DNA from: Ceratopteris richardii
Lineage: Eukaryota; Streptophyta; Polypodiopsida; Polypodiales; Pteridaceae
Length of the DNA: 64,000 nucleotides
Assembly (NCBI GenBank): GCA_020310875.1
Contig: CM035407.1
Location: 92,950,632 to 93,014,631 of the forward strand
Direction: 5' to 3'
Below, piece by piece: positions 8,337 to 17,563 of the stretch (the stretch's first letter is position 1; each line of letters starts with the position of its first letter). The notes under the pieces are model-generated. The model worked only from the letters and a program-made list of their open reading frames with translations. It did no database searches and was not told the DNA's origin. Made by a program: the position numbers and the translations under genes.

Positions 8337-11195
8337 ATGGAGGAAGGATTCAAATCCCTTATTGTTGAGAAACAAGGCCAAAGAATAGTCTCTTCTATGT
8401 TGAGAGAGAAGGGAAAATTCAATGGCATCAACATCACAAGCTACTTAGATTTGTTTGAAGAGCAAGCTATGATTTTTGGTCTTCCCGAAGATCTTTTGAT
8501 ATCATTCTTTGAACGAATTGTTGATAGCTCTATCATAAACCGTGTCACTCAATATGATAGTCTTCCTTGGAGTGATTTTAGAAAGGAGATGCTCAAAGAA
8601 TTCTATCTTGAAGATTATAGCCAACATAATCGAGATGGATTCTTACGATGGGTCAATTCTCCAAAGCCTAGTAGCTCTATTACTCACTTACAAAATGAGT
8701 ATATTAGACGCTATGAACAACTTCCTGATGAGGATAAGATAACTTTGGAACCTGATCTTGTGATCAATTTTCTTAAGCTTCTTCATCCTGAAACTCGTAG
8801 GGAAGTTGAACGGCGATTAGAAGAACCAGATAAGCGCTATGGTCTTACTGACAATTGGCAAAAAGTGCGTAAAGTAGTAGAGGTTGTAGCCCATAGACAT
8901 CAAAGACAATCCATGCTTTATGAGCAAACTAGTCTTCCTCAAGCTAGCCTTCCACAAACTAAGGAGCAAGTTAGAGAACAATCCCATGCTATGCTTTTTG
9001 ACTCTACTCCTATTCCTCAAATGATGGAGCCTACTCAAGGTTTTAAAGTAGAGCCAAATAAAAGTGTAGTTGAACAATCTCAAGTGGAAATTCTCACTAA
9101 GCAAATGGAAAGTCTTATTGCTACACAATCCAATTTGGCCAAGACTATAGATGCTTTACAATCTAGTTACACCAAAACTTTCCAAAATCAAATGAACCCA
9201 ATGACTTTTCAAGAGCCTAATCAACATGTTATAGCTACCAATCAAAATCCACAAATAGCTCCTACTCAAGCATATCAAGTTCCTCCAATGCATAATCCTT
9301 CAATGCAAAATCCTCATCCTCATGTGCAAAATCCTCAAATGTATCAAAACATGTATCCTCAAGCTTCTCAAATAGCTTTTCAAAATCCTCAAAATCAAAA
9401 TTTTCAAAATCATCAACCGTATAATATGGAAGCTCCTCTTGCACCTCAAGTACCACATGTTGCTCCCCAAGCTCCTCAAATACATCAATTGCATTTTCAA
9501 AATCCTAATTATCCTGTTCAAGCAATACCTTATCAACAAAATCCTCAATTTCAAAATTTCCCACCACAAGTTAATCAAAATCCTCAAAATCAAAATGGTT
9601 TTGTGCGTGGCCCTCGTAGGTGTCCTTGGTGTGATTCGTTAGAGCACTTTTTGAGAGATTGTGAATTATTGAAGGCTGCTAAGGAGCAACGACTAGTAAT
9701 AGACATAGACAAGAAAATCTGTGACTATCGATCTAGGCTACCTTTGCAAGGAAATTATGGTAAGGGAGGAATGAAAAAACATTATGAAAATATAACCATA
9801 ATGGACGTAGGAACTAGAGGAGTGAAACTAGAAGCTCTTGATGAACAACAAGTAGAATCAAGTAAACCCACAAAGGAAGGTGATTTTTCTATAGAGGCTT
9901 TAGTAAGAGCACGGGATGAGATTAGGAGAATAACGGCTTGGGAGTCACCAATAGAAGATCAATCTCTTATTTCTCACATATCCAATGTAGAAGAAAAACG
10001 AAAAAGAGATGAAGCTGAGCCTAGTGAAAGAAGAGTAACACGAAAACAAACCTCAGAGGGAATAGAAACAATCATAGATCAGGGAGAAACATCACAATCC
10101 AAAGATAAAAAACAAGAAGCACAACCCAATGAACAAAAACAAGAGGAGAAACAAAAAGGGAAGAAGACAAAGCAAAGAAAAACAGAACCAAAGACTTTGG
10201 ATAAACAAGAACAATCAAAACAAACTGAAGACCAAACACGAGAACATGAACAAAAACAAGACCCTGAGCAAAAACAAAAGAAACCAAAGAGAAAACCTAA
10301 AGCCATCATGATTTCAGAAATTGAGAGAAAAATAGATCCTATGGAGATTTTAGATGACATTTTGCTTAAGAGTCAAGTGACTATGTCTTTAGAACAAGTT
10401 TTCTCTATTGCAAAGCCTGTTTTTAAAGATAACTTTATCGACCTAATTAAAAGGAAGAGGTTTCCACTTAATCTAGATACTGAGATGCAAGATTCTCTAG
10501 ATCAAGATCAAGCTATGAATGAAGCCTTAAACTTTGATGAATCTGATGAAGAGGACTTTGATGATGATGAAGTAAATGTTAATAAAAATTTCTTAGGACC
10601 TATTCAACCTGACCATGAAAATCATGAAAACAATCCTGAAAGCCACTTTAAAAGAACATTTTGGTCTAGAGGTACATCAGAGATGCATGTTAAAATAGGA
10701 AATGATAAGAACACTATCACTGTAAATGCATTAGTAGATTCCCGCTCTGAAATCAATGTGATTTCAAGAGAAGTCTATGATAAGTTTCGATGGCCCATAG
10801 ATAAAGATTGTGGATGGCGTATGAGAACTGCAGATAATGGTGTAGGTACCCTGTATGGAGCTTGTGCTAGTGTGCCCATATCCATAGGAGGAATCACAGA
10901 AGAGTTTCACTTTTTTATTCAAGATAATTGCTCCTATGAAGTTCTCTTAGGTCAACCCTTTATTTGTGAGAGTCGTATGGAAACTAAAGCCATGGATGAT
11001 GGGTCTACCTATGCTAGATTTAAGTCTAAGGATGGAATGCAATCACTTCAAGTCATGACAGTAGGAGTGAATCATCCTAGGAATCGATTGTCAATTAGAA
11101 AGAAACCTATTGTTACTCAGGGTCATGAGCATGCTTGTAGTGATTGTGCACCTCGATTCATGTTTGGAGCTACATATGATCAAAATTTCGGATAG
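8337..11195 (+). CDS. Gypsy B gag-protease
   Basis: A gag-protease polyprotein of about 952 residues. The first ATG in the open frame is 8337 (MEEGFKSL). It matches the start MEDIFKEL of relative C, so the open but ATG-less stretch upstream is treated as leader. In order: a retrotransposon gag domain (about residues 1-190, with LREKGKFNGINITSYLDLFE and WSDFRKEML); a Gln/Asn/Pro-rich stretch (about 290-425); a CX2CX4HX4C zinc knuckle, CPWCDSLEHFLRDC (about 429); a highly charged Lys/Gln/Glu tract (about 610-690); and a retropepsin-like domain (about 785-900) ending with LLGQPFI. Gag forms the particle and the protease matures it. A stem-loop follows the stop codon. Confidence 0.88.
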   Translation: MEEGFKSLIVEKQGQRIVSSMLREKGKFNGINITSYLDLFEEQAMIFGLPEDLLISFFERIVDSSIINRVTQYDSLPWSDFRKEMLKEFYLEDYSQHNRDGFLRWVNSPKPSSSITHLQNEYIRRYEQLPDEDKITLEPDLVINFLKLLHPETRREVERRLEEPDKRYGLTDNWQKVRKVVEVVAHRHQRQSMLYEQTSLPQASLPQTKEQVREQSHAMLFDSTPIPQMMEPTQGFKVEPNKSVVEQSQVEILTKQMESLIATQSNLAKTIDALQSSYTKTFQNQMNPMTFQEPNQHVIATNQNPQIAPTQAYQVPPMHNPSMQNPHPHVQNPQMYQNMYPQASQIAFQNPQNQNFQNHQPYNMEAPLAPQVPHVAPQAPQIHQLHFQNPNYPVQAIPYQQNPQFQNFPPQVNQNPQNQNGFVRGPRRCPWCDSLEHFLRDCELLKAAKEQRLVIDIDKKICDYRSRLPLQGNYGKGGMKKHYENITIMDVGTRGVKLEALDEQQVESSKPTKEGDFSIEALVRARDEIRRITAWESPIEDQSLISHISNVEEKRKRDEAEPSERRVTRKQTSEGIETIIDQGETSQSKDKKQEAQPNEQKQEEKQKGKKTKQRKTEPKTLDKQEQSKQTEDQTREHEQKQDPEQKQKKPKRKPKAIMISEIERKIDPMEILDDILLKSQVTMSLEQVFSIAKPVFKDNFIDLIKRKRFPLNLDTEMQDSLDQDQAMNEALNFDESDEEDFDDDEVNVNKNFLGPIQPDHENHENNPESHFKRTFWSRGTSEMHVKIGNDKNTITVNALVDSRSEINVISREVYDKFRWPIDKDCGWRMRTADNGVGTLYGACASVPISIGGITEEFHFFIQDNCSYEVLLGQPFICESRMETKAMDDGSTYARFKSKDGMQSLQVMTVGVNHPRNRLSIRKKPIVTQGHEHACSDCAPRFMFGATYDQNFG

Positions 11196-11198
11196 AAT

Positions 11199-11223
11199 CC
11201 ATTGTTGAGCGGGACAACAGTGG
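11199..11223 (+). promoter_or_regulatory. Conserved stem-loop between gag-protease and pol (B)
   Basis: Stem CCATTGTTG / CAACAGTGG (nine pairs, one G-U) with loop AGCGGGA, starting three bases after the gag-protease stop codon. Gypsy C has the same structure at the same three-base spacing, with a C-G pair in place of the wobble. It may influence how pol is expressed; that role is inference. Confidence 0.6.
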
Positions 11224-11254
11224 ATATTGGTTTGACATCTCGCATCCAACCAAC

Positions 11255-14200
11255 ATGTACAATAGTTTGTCACTTTGTTTTCCACATTCTAGATTAGATT
11301 TTCTTCATAAGAGTCAATTGTCCAAGTCTTTTATCCAAAAAAGCCAAAAAAATTATAAAAACAACAAAATCATGGAACATGATGAGAACATTGAGCATGT
11401 GATTGAGACATCTCATTGTTTCTCTACTCTTGAGGAGTTAGAGTTATGTCTTCAACAAAATTCTAATTCCCATATTATTCTTATTTCTTCCCTTGATGAG
11501 TATGCTCTAATCCAAGAGTATGCTCTCAATGTTGACAAGTGCTCAAAATTTAACCAAACACATGATACCTTAGTTGAAACAAAGTACAAAACTGTAGACA
11601 AAAAAATCAAACCCATAGCTCAACCATTACCTCAAGGAAGTAATGAAAAAATTATTGATGTGAAAAATGATCCAATTCTTCGGGATAAGAAAAACATAGG
11701 ACATACATTCACGGATGAGACAATCAAACAGGTGAAAATTGGTAGAGATGATGACTTTCTTTTGCCAGTAGAGAGAGATAAATTTGAGAGAGTTATACGG
11801 AGCCATGGAAAAGCCTTTACTATGTATCCTCATGAGATTGGTTGTGTAGATCCTAAGCTAGTTGCACCCATGATAATCTTTACTATTCCACATATTCCAT
11901 GGAATCTTCGTCCTATACCTGTTCCAAAGGCTCACTTACCTGATCTAATGAAACTACTTAAGGAGAAGATAAACATGAGAATTTTAGAGCCATCTTTTGC
12001 ACCTTACTCAAACAGATGGTTCACTGTGCCTAAAAAGAATGGGAAACTACGTTTTATTCAAGATCTCCAACCCGTCAATAAAGTCACCATAAGGAATGTA
12101 GGAACAGGACCCATTGTAGATGAGTTTGCTGAATCATTTTCAGGACATTCTATCTATTCAATGGGTGATCTATATTCTGGATATGACCAATTCCAATTAG
12201 CAATTGATAGTCGTGACATAACCACAATGAAAACTCCTTTAGGCTTAGTGCGAATGTGTACTTTACCTCAAGGAGCGACTAATTCTGTGGCTCATATGAT
12301 GAGTGCTATGAATATGGTCTTACATGACTTTATCCCTCATATAACTATGCCATTCATTGATGATATTCCAATTAAAGGGAGTGAGGAACGTGTAAAGGAC
12401 ATTACTTTAGATTCATCGGGATGTCGTAAATTTGTTCTTGACCATATCTTTGATTGTGAAAGAATATTTCAACGATTTGAAGAGGTAGGTCTCACATTTT
12501 CCATAGAGAAATCTGTTTTTGGTGTCAACGAGGTACTTATTGTTGGACATTTATGTGGCCATTATGGTCGAAAGCCATACCCACAAAAAGTTGATGCCAT
12601 TAGCAAGATTTCTGAAACATGTAACAACGTGAGTGAGGTACGTAGATTTCTTGGTGCTTGCATCTTTTATGTTATTTGGATCCCTCACTTTGCTCATGTT
12701 GCTGATTGTCTTTATGACTTGTTGAGGAAGAAACGAAAATTTATTTGGACTGACAAACACACTCAAGCTATGCGTAAATTGAAGAAATTATTGCTTGAAG
12801 CTCCCATCCTTAAGCGTGTAGACTATTTTGCTAACAAACCTATTATATTGACTGTTGATACTAGTCCTATTGGTATAGGTTGGGTCATAAGTCAAGATGA
12901 TAGTGAAGGGAATAGATATGCAATTAGGTTTGGTGCCAAAATTCTACATGAAACACAACGAAAATATCCACAGATCAAACGAGAACTATGGGGTATGGTA
13001 ACAGCTTTGAAAACAGACAAAGAATATTTCATTGGTGCAAATGTCAAAGTTGAGACTGATTGTTTGCCTCTCATTGGAATGATAGCCAATTTTTCATCTC
13101 CTGATATAGCCATGCTTAGATGGATCTCATATATTAAGTTCATAAATCCTGAGTTAGTTCATATTTCAGGTAAGTCAAACTCAGTTGCTGATATGTTATC
13201 GAGAGCTAGATTTGATGATGATCTTGAAAGTGATCTAATAAAGAATGTGAATTTAGTTGACTATGTTCCACATATATATGAGTATGAGAAATTTCATGAG
13301 TCTGAGTACGAAGATGAATGGAGAGACATAGGAAAGTATCTCAGTACACTACAACCATTACCTAGCTGGACTACGAATAGATTCCGTAACATTAGGAAAC
13401 GAGCTTATAACTTTTTCCTATGTAATGGTTATCTTTGGAGACATGCTAAGGGTAAGGTTAAGAATCCACGAGTCCTAGGAAAGAGAGGTCTTCAATTGCA
13501 AGTAATGAAGGAAATGCATGAGACATTATGGGCAGGTCATAAAGGATTTTTTGGAACATATGAAAAAATTAGAAGTACCTATTATTGGCCTAGGATGTAT
13601 GTTGACATTAGTAGCTATGTTTCTACATGTTCTACTTGTCAACTTCATTCATCAGTCAAACATAGAGATCCGTTGCATCCTACTTATCCACCTTGTATTC
13701 ACTACAAGTGGGTAGTAGATCTTGTAACTATGCCTAAAGGTATCGACAAAATGCGTTACATTGTACTTGCAAGAGAAGACTTAAATAATCATGTAGAGGG
13801 ACGTGCACTACGATCTAAGACCACTTACAATGTTTGCAAATTCTTGCTTGAAGATGTCATAAGTCGCTTTGGATACATAGAGAAAGTAGTTGCCGACCGT
13901 GGAGAGTTAAATGCGAGAGAAGCTAAAGAGTTCTTTGAGCGTCACGGTATTCGTTTGTCTCTCACTACTGCATATAATCCAGAGGCCAATGGTAAAAAAG
14001 AGAGAGGGCATCCACCTATTGTGAAAGCCATATCTAAAGCATGTAACGGTGACATCAAACAATGGCCTAGATTCTTACCTTTTGCACTTTGGGTAGATAG
14101 AATGACATGCACACGTACTACTGGGTATATGCCTGCTGAACTTATGTACTGTCAAAAACCATTGTTTCCAATTCAATCTCATATTTTTGCATGGTCAAAT

Positions 14201-14635
14201 TTGCCTTGGTCTGAAAACATGTCTACTGATGACTTTTTGAGTTTGCGCATTAAACAGTTAGAACAAGGTAAAGTAAGACTTGATGATGCTGTTGAAAAAT
14301 TAAGAGAATCTAGAATGAAGAATAAGCATTATTTTGATAAAACTCATCGACTGCGTCCTAATCCAATTGAAGTAGGAGATTGGGTGCTCATTTATGATAG
14401 TACATTTGACTCTCAATATGATGCATGCAAAAAGCTCACTCAACGGTGGTTTGGGCCATACATTGTATCAAAAGTCAACAACAATGGTACGTATGCTCTT
14501 TGTGAATTAAATGGTGTTGCACTAAAAACTTTGATTGCAGGTAAAAGGATAAAGCTATTCAAGAAACGTGATAATGACGAGTACATTTTGGATGAGGACA
14601 TTGAAGAAGATGACAACAATGAGGCCGATTCATAA
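11255..14635 (+). CDS. Gypsy B pol: RT, RNase H, integrase
   Basis: A pol polyprotein of about 1126 residues, in a different frame from gag-protease. RT covers about residues 195-420, with VPKKNGKLRFIQDLQPVNK and catalytic FIDDIPIKG (about 367-375). This is an F-x-DD form rather than Y-x-DD, and relative C shares it. RNase H begins near 528 (ILTVDTSPIGIGWV). Integrase has a zinc-binding H...H...CSTC segment (about 755-795) and a DDE core with DLVTMPKG (about 822), ADRGEL (about 880) and YNPEANGK (about 907). A GPY/F-like C-terminal module RWFGPYIV is near 1064. The order RT-RH-INT marks Ty3/Gypsy. No chromodomain is seen at the C terminus, which ends in an acidic tail. Confidence 0.92.
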   Translation: MYNSLSLCFPHSRLDFLHKSQLSKSFIQKSQKNYKNNKIMEHDENIEHVIETSHCFSTLEELELCLQQNSNSHIILISSLDEYALIQEYALNVDKCSKFNQTHDTLVETKYKTVDKKIKPIAQPLPQGSNEKIIDVKNDPILRDKKNIGHTFTDETIKQVKIGRDDDFLLPVERDKFERVIRSHGKAFTMYPHEIGCVDPKLVAPMIIFTIPHIPWNLRPIPVPKAHLPDLMKLLKEKINMRILEPSFAPYSNRWFTVPKKNGKLRFIQDLQPVNKVTIRNVGTGPIVDEFAESFSGHSIYSMGDLYSGYDQFQLAIDSRDITTMKTPLGLVRMCTLPQGATNSVAHMMSAMNMVLHDFIPHITMPFIDDIPIKGSEERVKDITLDSSGCRKFVLDHIFDCERIFQRFEEVGLTFSIEKSVFGVNEVLIVGHLCGHYGRKPYPQKVDAISKISETCNNVSEVRRFLGACIFYVIWIPHFAHVADCLYDLLRKKRKFIWTDKHTQAMRKLKKLLLEAPILKRVDYFANKPIILTVDTSPIGIGWVISQDDSEGNRYAIRFGAKILHETQRKYPQIKRELWGMVTALKTDKEYFIGANVKVETDCLPLIGMIANFSSPDIAMLRWISYIKFINPELVHISGKSNSVADMLSRARFDDDLESDLIKNVNLVDYVPHIYEYEKFHESEYEDEWRDIGKYLSTLQPLPSWTTNRFRNIRKRAYNFFLCNGYLWRHAKGKVKNPRVLGKRGLQLQVMKEMHETLWAGHKGFFGTYEKIRSTYYWPRMYVDISSYVSTCSTCQLHSSVKHRDPLHPTYPPCIHYKWVVDLVTMPKGIDKMRYIVLAREDLNNHVEGRALRSKTTYNVCKFLLEDVISRFGYIEKVVADRGELNAREAKEFFERHGIRLSLTTAYNPEANGKKERGHPPIVKAISKACNGDIKQWPRFLPFALWVDRMTCTRTTGYMPAELMYCQKPLFPIQSHIFAWSNLPWSENMSTDDFLSLRIKQLEQGKVRLDDAVEKLRESRMKNKHYFDKTHRLRPNPIEVGDWVLIYDSTFDSQYDACKKLTQRWFGPYIVSKVNNNGTYALCELNGVALKTLIAGKRIKLFKKRDNDEYILDEDIEEDDNNEADS

Positions 14636-15126
14636 ACAGGAGTATCCATGCTATAAAAAATAAAAATATAAATAAAAAAAAGGAAAAAAAAACATATAAA
14701 AATATCATTAATTTTTCAAGTTCATGTTGCTTTGTTTTTTTTCAAGTTCATTCTATTTTTTTTTTTCCATGCTTGTTTCATGCATGTTTTTTTTCAGTCT
14801 TTGCATTGCATTGCATATCCACATCACTTGAGTCAAAAAGGGCAAATGATGATTTCTCTACTTGTGTAAAATTGTATCTTAAGTAGTAACTTATCTACTA
14901 AGGAATTGATTATAATCTAGGATTGTGGAAAGATAGGGCATGTAGATTTGGAGGTTTATTTTGGTGACATGACTTTCATATATAAACATGCATATGTATC
15001 CTATATCGAAAGCATAATTGTTGAAATCCTAGCTCCTGCTATTGCATGTTTCTACATCCTTAGTCCATCTCACAGCACTTGTATCGGAGTTTAAACGACT
15101 GTTCTCCGTCATCAAAAATGGTTGTA
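14636..15126 (+). other. Gypsy B 3' untranslated region, left of N
   Basis: Noncoding, A- and T-rich, with homopolymer runs. It is the 3' untranslated part of B up to the N insertion and continues at 20848. No gene is seen. Confidence 0.7.
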
Positions 15127-15131
15127 CCTTG
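15127..15131. repeat. Target-site duplication of element N, left copy
   Basis: CCTTG before the N LTR, repeated at 20843-20847 after the other LTR. Confidence 0.9.
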
Positions 15132-15740
15132 TGTTGGAACTCAAGGTCAAGCACAAGCATGAAAGCACATCAGAAAGGTGGACACACACAAGAAGAAGGA
15201 GCAAGTAGGGAGCTCCATGAAGTACATGTCAACTCTTCAGAAGAATCCCCTACAAAACTAGTGATTTCCATCACTAAAACCATTGTAAATACCATTTTCT
15301 ATTTTTGTAGCTCCATTTTGTGCAAGCCGAGGAGTCCTCGAGCTTGAGGAGCATTAGAAGTACCATCGTACCAATTTTCATAATTTTTAGACTTCGTTTG
15401 AGCCCTCAAATAAACCCTGGAACCTAATTTTTAACTAGGCCGGACACTAGGTCTGGACAGGGCCAAAACTAGTTAAAAACCTATAAAAAGAGCTAGAGAG
15501 CTCATTTTTGGGGTAGCTTCTTGTAGATTTCAGTTTTGTAATAGATTTCTTTTTGTAATCAAAATCCTTCCATTGTTCCTCTCTTTGATCTTGCCTTGTG
15601 CGCGTGTGTGTGTATGTGTGTGCATGTTTGTGTGCTTTCACTCACGCACTTGTGCCTTCACTTGCTCGTGGTCTTCATACCGGTCCTCACGTCTCCGCGG
15701 ATTGACAAGTAAAGGAGGTGGTGCTTATGCTTGAGCTACA
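15132..15740 (+). repeat. Element N 5' LTR
   Basis: 609 bp, TGTTGGAACT...GAGCTACA, matching 20234-20842 except for two substitutions. A TATA box (CTATAAAA) lies at 15481-15488. A GT-rich stretch lies near 15600-15630. Confidence 0.95.
15481..15488 (+). promoter_or_regulatory. TATA box of element N LTR
   Basis: CTATAAAA about 350 bp into the LTR, followed by a T-rich stretch. It is repeated in the 3' LTR at about 20583-20590. Likely start region for N transcripts. Confidence 0.6.
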
Positions 15741-15748
15741 CCAAATTT

Positions 15749-15766
15749 TGGCGCCGTTGCCGGGGA
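15749..15766 (+). promoter_or_regulatory. tRNA-Asp primer-binding site of element N
   Basis: TGGCGCCGTTGCCGGGGA, complementary to the 3' end of plant tRNA-Asp (...CCCCGGCAACGGCGCCA), eight bases after the LTR end. It starts minus-strand DNA synthesis. Confidence 0.9.
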
Positions 15767-16085
15767 GAGAGCTTCGAGGACGAGCGTTGTGATGGTAAGA
15801 TCGTAGATTTGCGACGTTGGAAGGTAAAAAAACTGTCATTTCAGTTCATTTTCTGTTTTTTTCCTCTTGACCTTCATCATCATCATCATCTCCACCTTCT
15901 TCCATCTTCTTCTTCATAGAAAATTCTTGTTTTTTAGTGCATTTTCACCATCTTCATACCATTTTTCATGCATTATTGTGTGGGAAGGAGTTAGGAGAAG
16001 CAAGGGAGAGCAAGCGCTGTGTTTTTTTCATGATTTTTTGCTCATACGGAGCTCGCCATAGCCGGCGCTCAGAAATTTGAATTTC

Positions 16086-17310
16086 CCGCCAAAAAACGCG
16101 ATTCTGTGATGAAAATCGCGATTCTGTGAAAATTCAAAATTTTTTGAAAAATCACGATTTTCAGTTTTCCCGCCTAAAAGTTGGTTGAAAAGAATCGCGA
16201 TTCTGTGTTTTTTCTCAAAAAAAAAACACGATTCTCTGCTCAAAATCGCGATTTTCAAAAAACACGATTCTCTGCTCAAAATCGCGATTCTCACCAATCA
16301 CAATTTTCAGCAAAAACACGATTTTGTGAAAAACACGACTTTCTGCTCAAAATCGCGATTCTCACAAATCACGATTTTCAGCGAAAAATACGATTTTGAG
16401 AAAAACACGATTCTCTGCTCAAAATCGCGATTCTCACCAATCACGATTTTCAGCAAAAACACGATTTTGTGAAAAACACGACTTTCTGCTCAAAATCGCG
16501 ATTCTCACAAATCACGATTTTCAGCGAAAAATACGATTTTGAGAAAAACACGATTCTCTATGACAAAATCGCGATTTTCATGCCAAAAACACGATTTTGT
16601 GAAAAAGGCGATTCTGTGAAAACACAAATTTTTGCTCAAAATCGCGATTTTCAAAAACACGATTTTGTGCTCAACATCGCGTTTTTCATGTGAAAAATAC
16701 GATTCTTAGAAAACACGATTTTCAGTCAAAAACACGATTTTGTGAATCACGATTCTCTGAGTCAAAATCGCGATTTTCAGAAACACGATTTTGTGATCAA
16801 CATCGCGATTCTCTGAAACACGATTTTGTGATCAACATCGCAATTCTCTGAAACACGATTTTGTGATCAACATCGCGATTCTCTAAAACACGATTTTGTG
16901 ATCAACATCGCGATTTTCAGAAACACGATTTTGTGATCAACATCGCGATTTTCATAAACACGATTTTTTGCTCAAAATTGCGATTTTCAAAAAATACGAT
17001 TTTGTGCTCAACATCGCGATTTTCATGTCAAAAACACGATTTTGAGAAAACACGATTTTCAGCAAAAAAAACACGATTTGGTGAATCACGATTCTCTGAG
17101 TCAAAATCGCGATTTTCAAAAATACGATTTTGTGATCAACATCGCGATTTTCAAAAACACGATTTTGTGATCAACATCGCGATTTTCAAATCATGATTTT
17201 CTGCTCAAAATCGCGATTTTCAAAAACACGATTTTGTGCTCAACATCGCGATTTTTTTGACTTCACAGCATCGCGATTTTCAGAAAGTTCACAAAATCGC
17301 GATTTTCTCC
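16086..17310 (+). repeat. TCGCGA-palindrome tandem array in element N
   Basis: About 1.2 kb of alternating CACGATTTT and ATCGCGATTTT motifs. Around 16784-16990 it is a regular 35-bp tandem repeat of five to six units. At 16272-16557 a 143-bp higher-order unit occurs twice, nearly identical. About twenty copies contain the self-complementary core AATCGCGATT or AAAATCGCGATTTT. It lies in the leader between the primer site and the ORF. Open frames across it are repeat artefacts. Confidence 0.92.
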
Positions 17311-17563
17311 AAAGGTCCTGTTTGCCTGTTTTGACCCCCAGGAGCCTGATTTGACATAACTTTCTCATCCAAAGTCCATTTTTTGAGCTCTATAGCTCGT
17401 TGGAAAGCTCGTTTCAAATCCTACATGATCTCAACTGTTTTTTTCAAGAATAATGCGTTGATTTTGAGATAGGATAATTTGAAGTTGACCCTCAAGTGGG
17501 ACTAGGAAACCAGGGGGGCTCCCAAGGATTTTTGAACAATACAAAGGGGGAGAAAATTGTGTC

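Noticed and set aside
9262-9593. Antisense frames over B gag
   Set aside because: They arise from the biased Gln/Asn/Pro codons of the sense strand and carry no domain.
16272-16990. CRISPR-like array
   Set aside because: Repeats are directly adjacent, degenerate and without unique spacers, and they sit inside a plant LTR element.
16028-17196. Several frames with repeated KSRFS / AQNRDF-type peptides
   Set aside because: They are translations of the TCGCGA tandem array and shift frame with the repeat; not genes.
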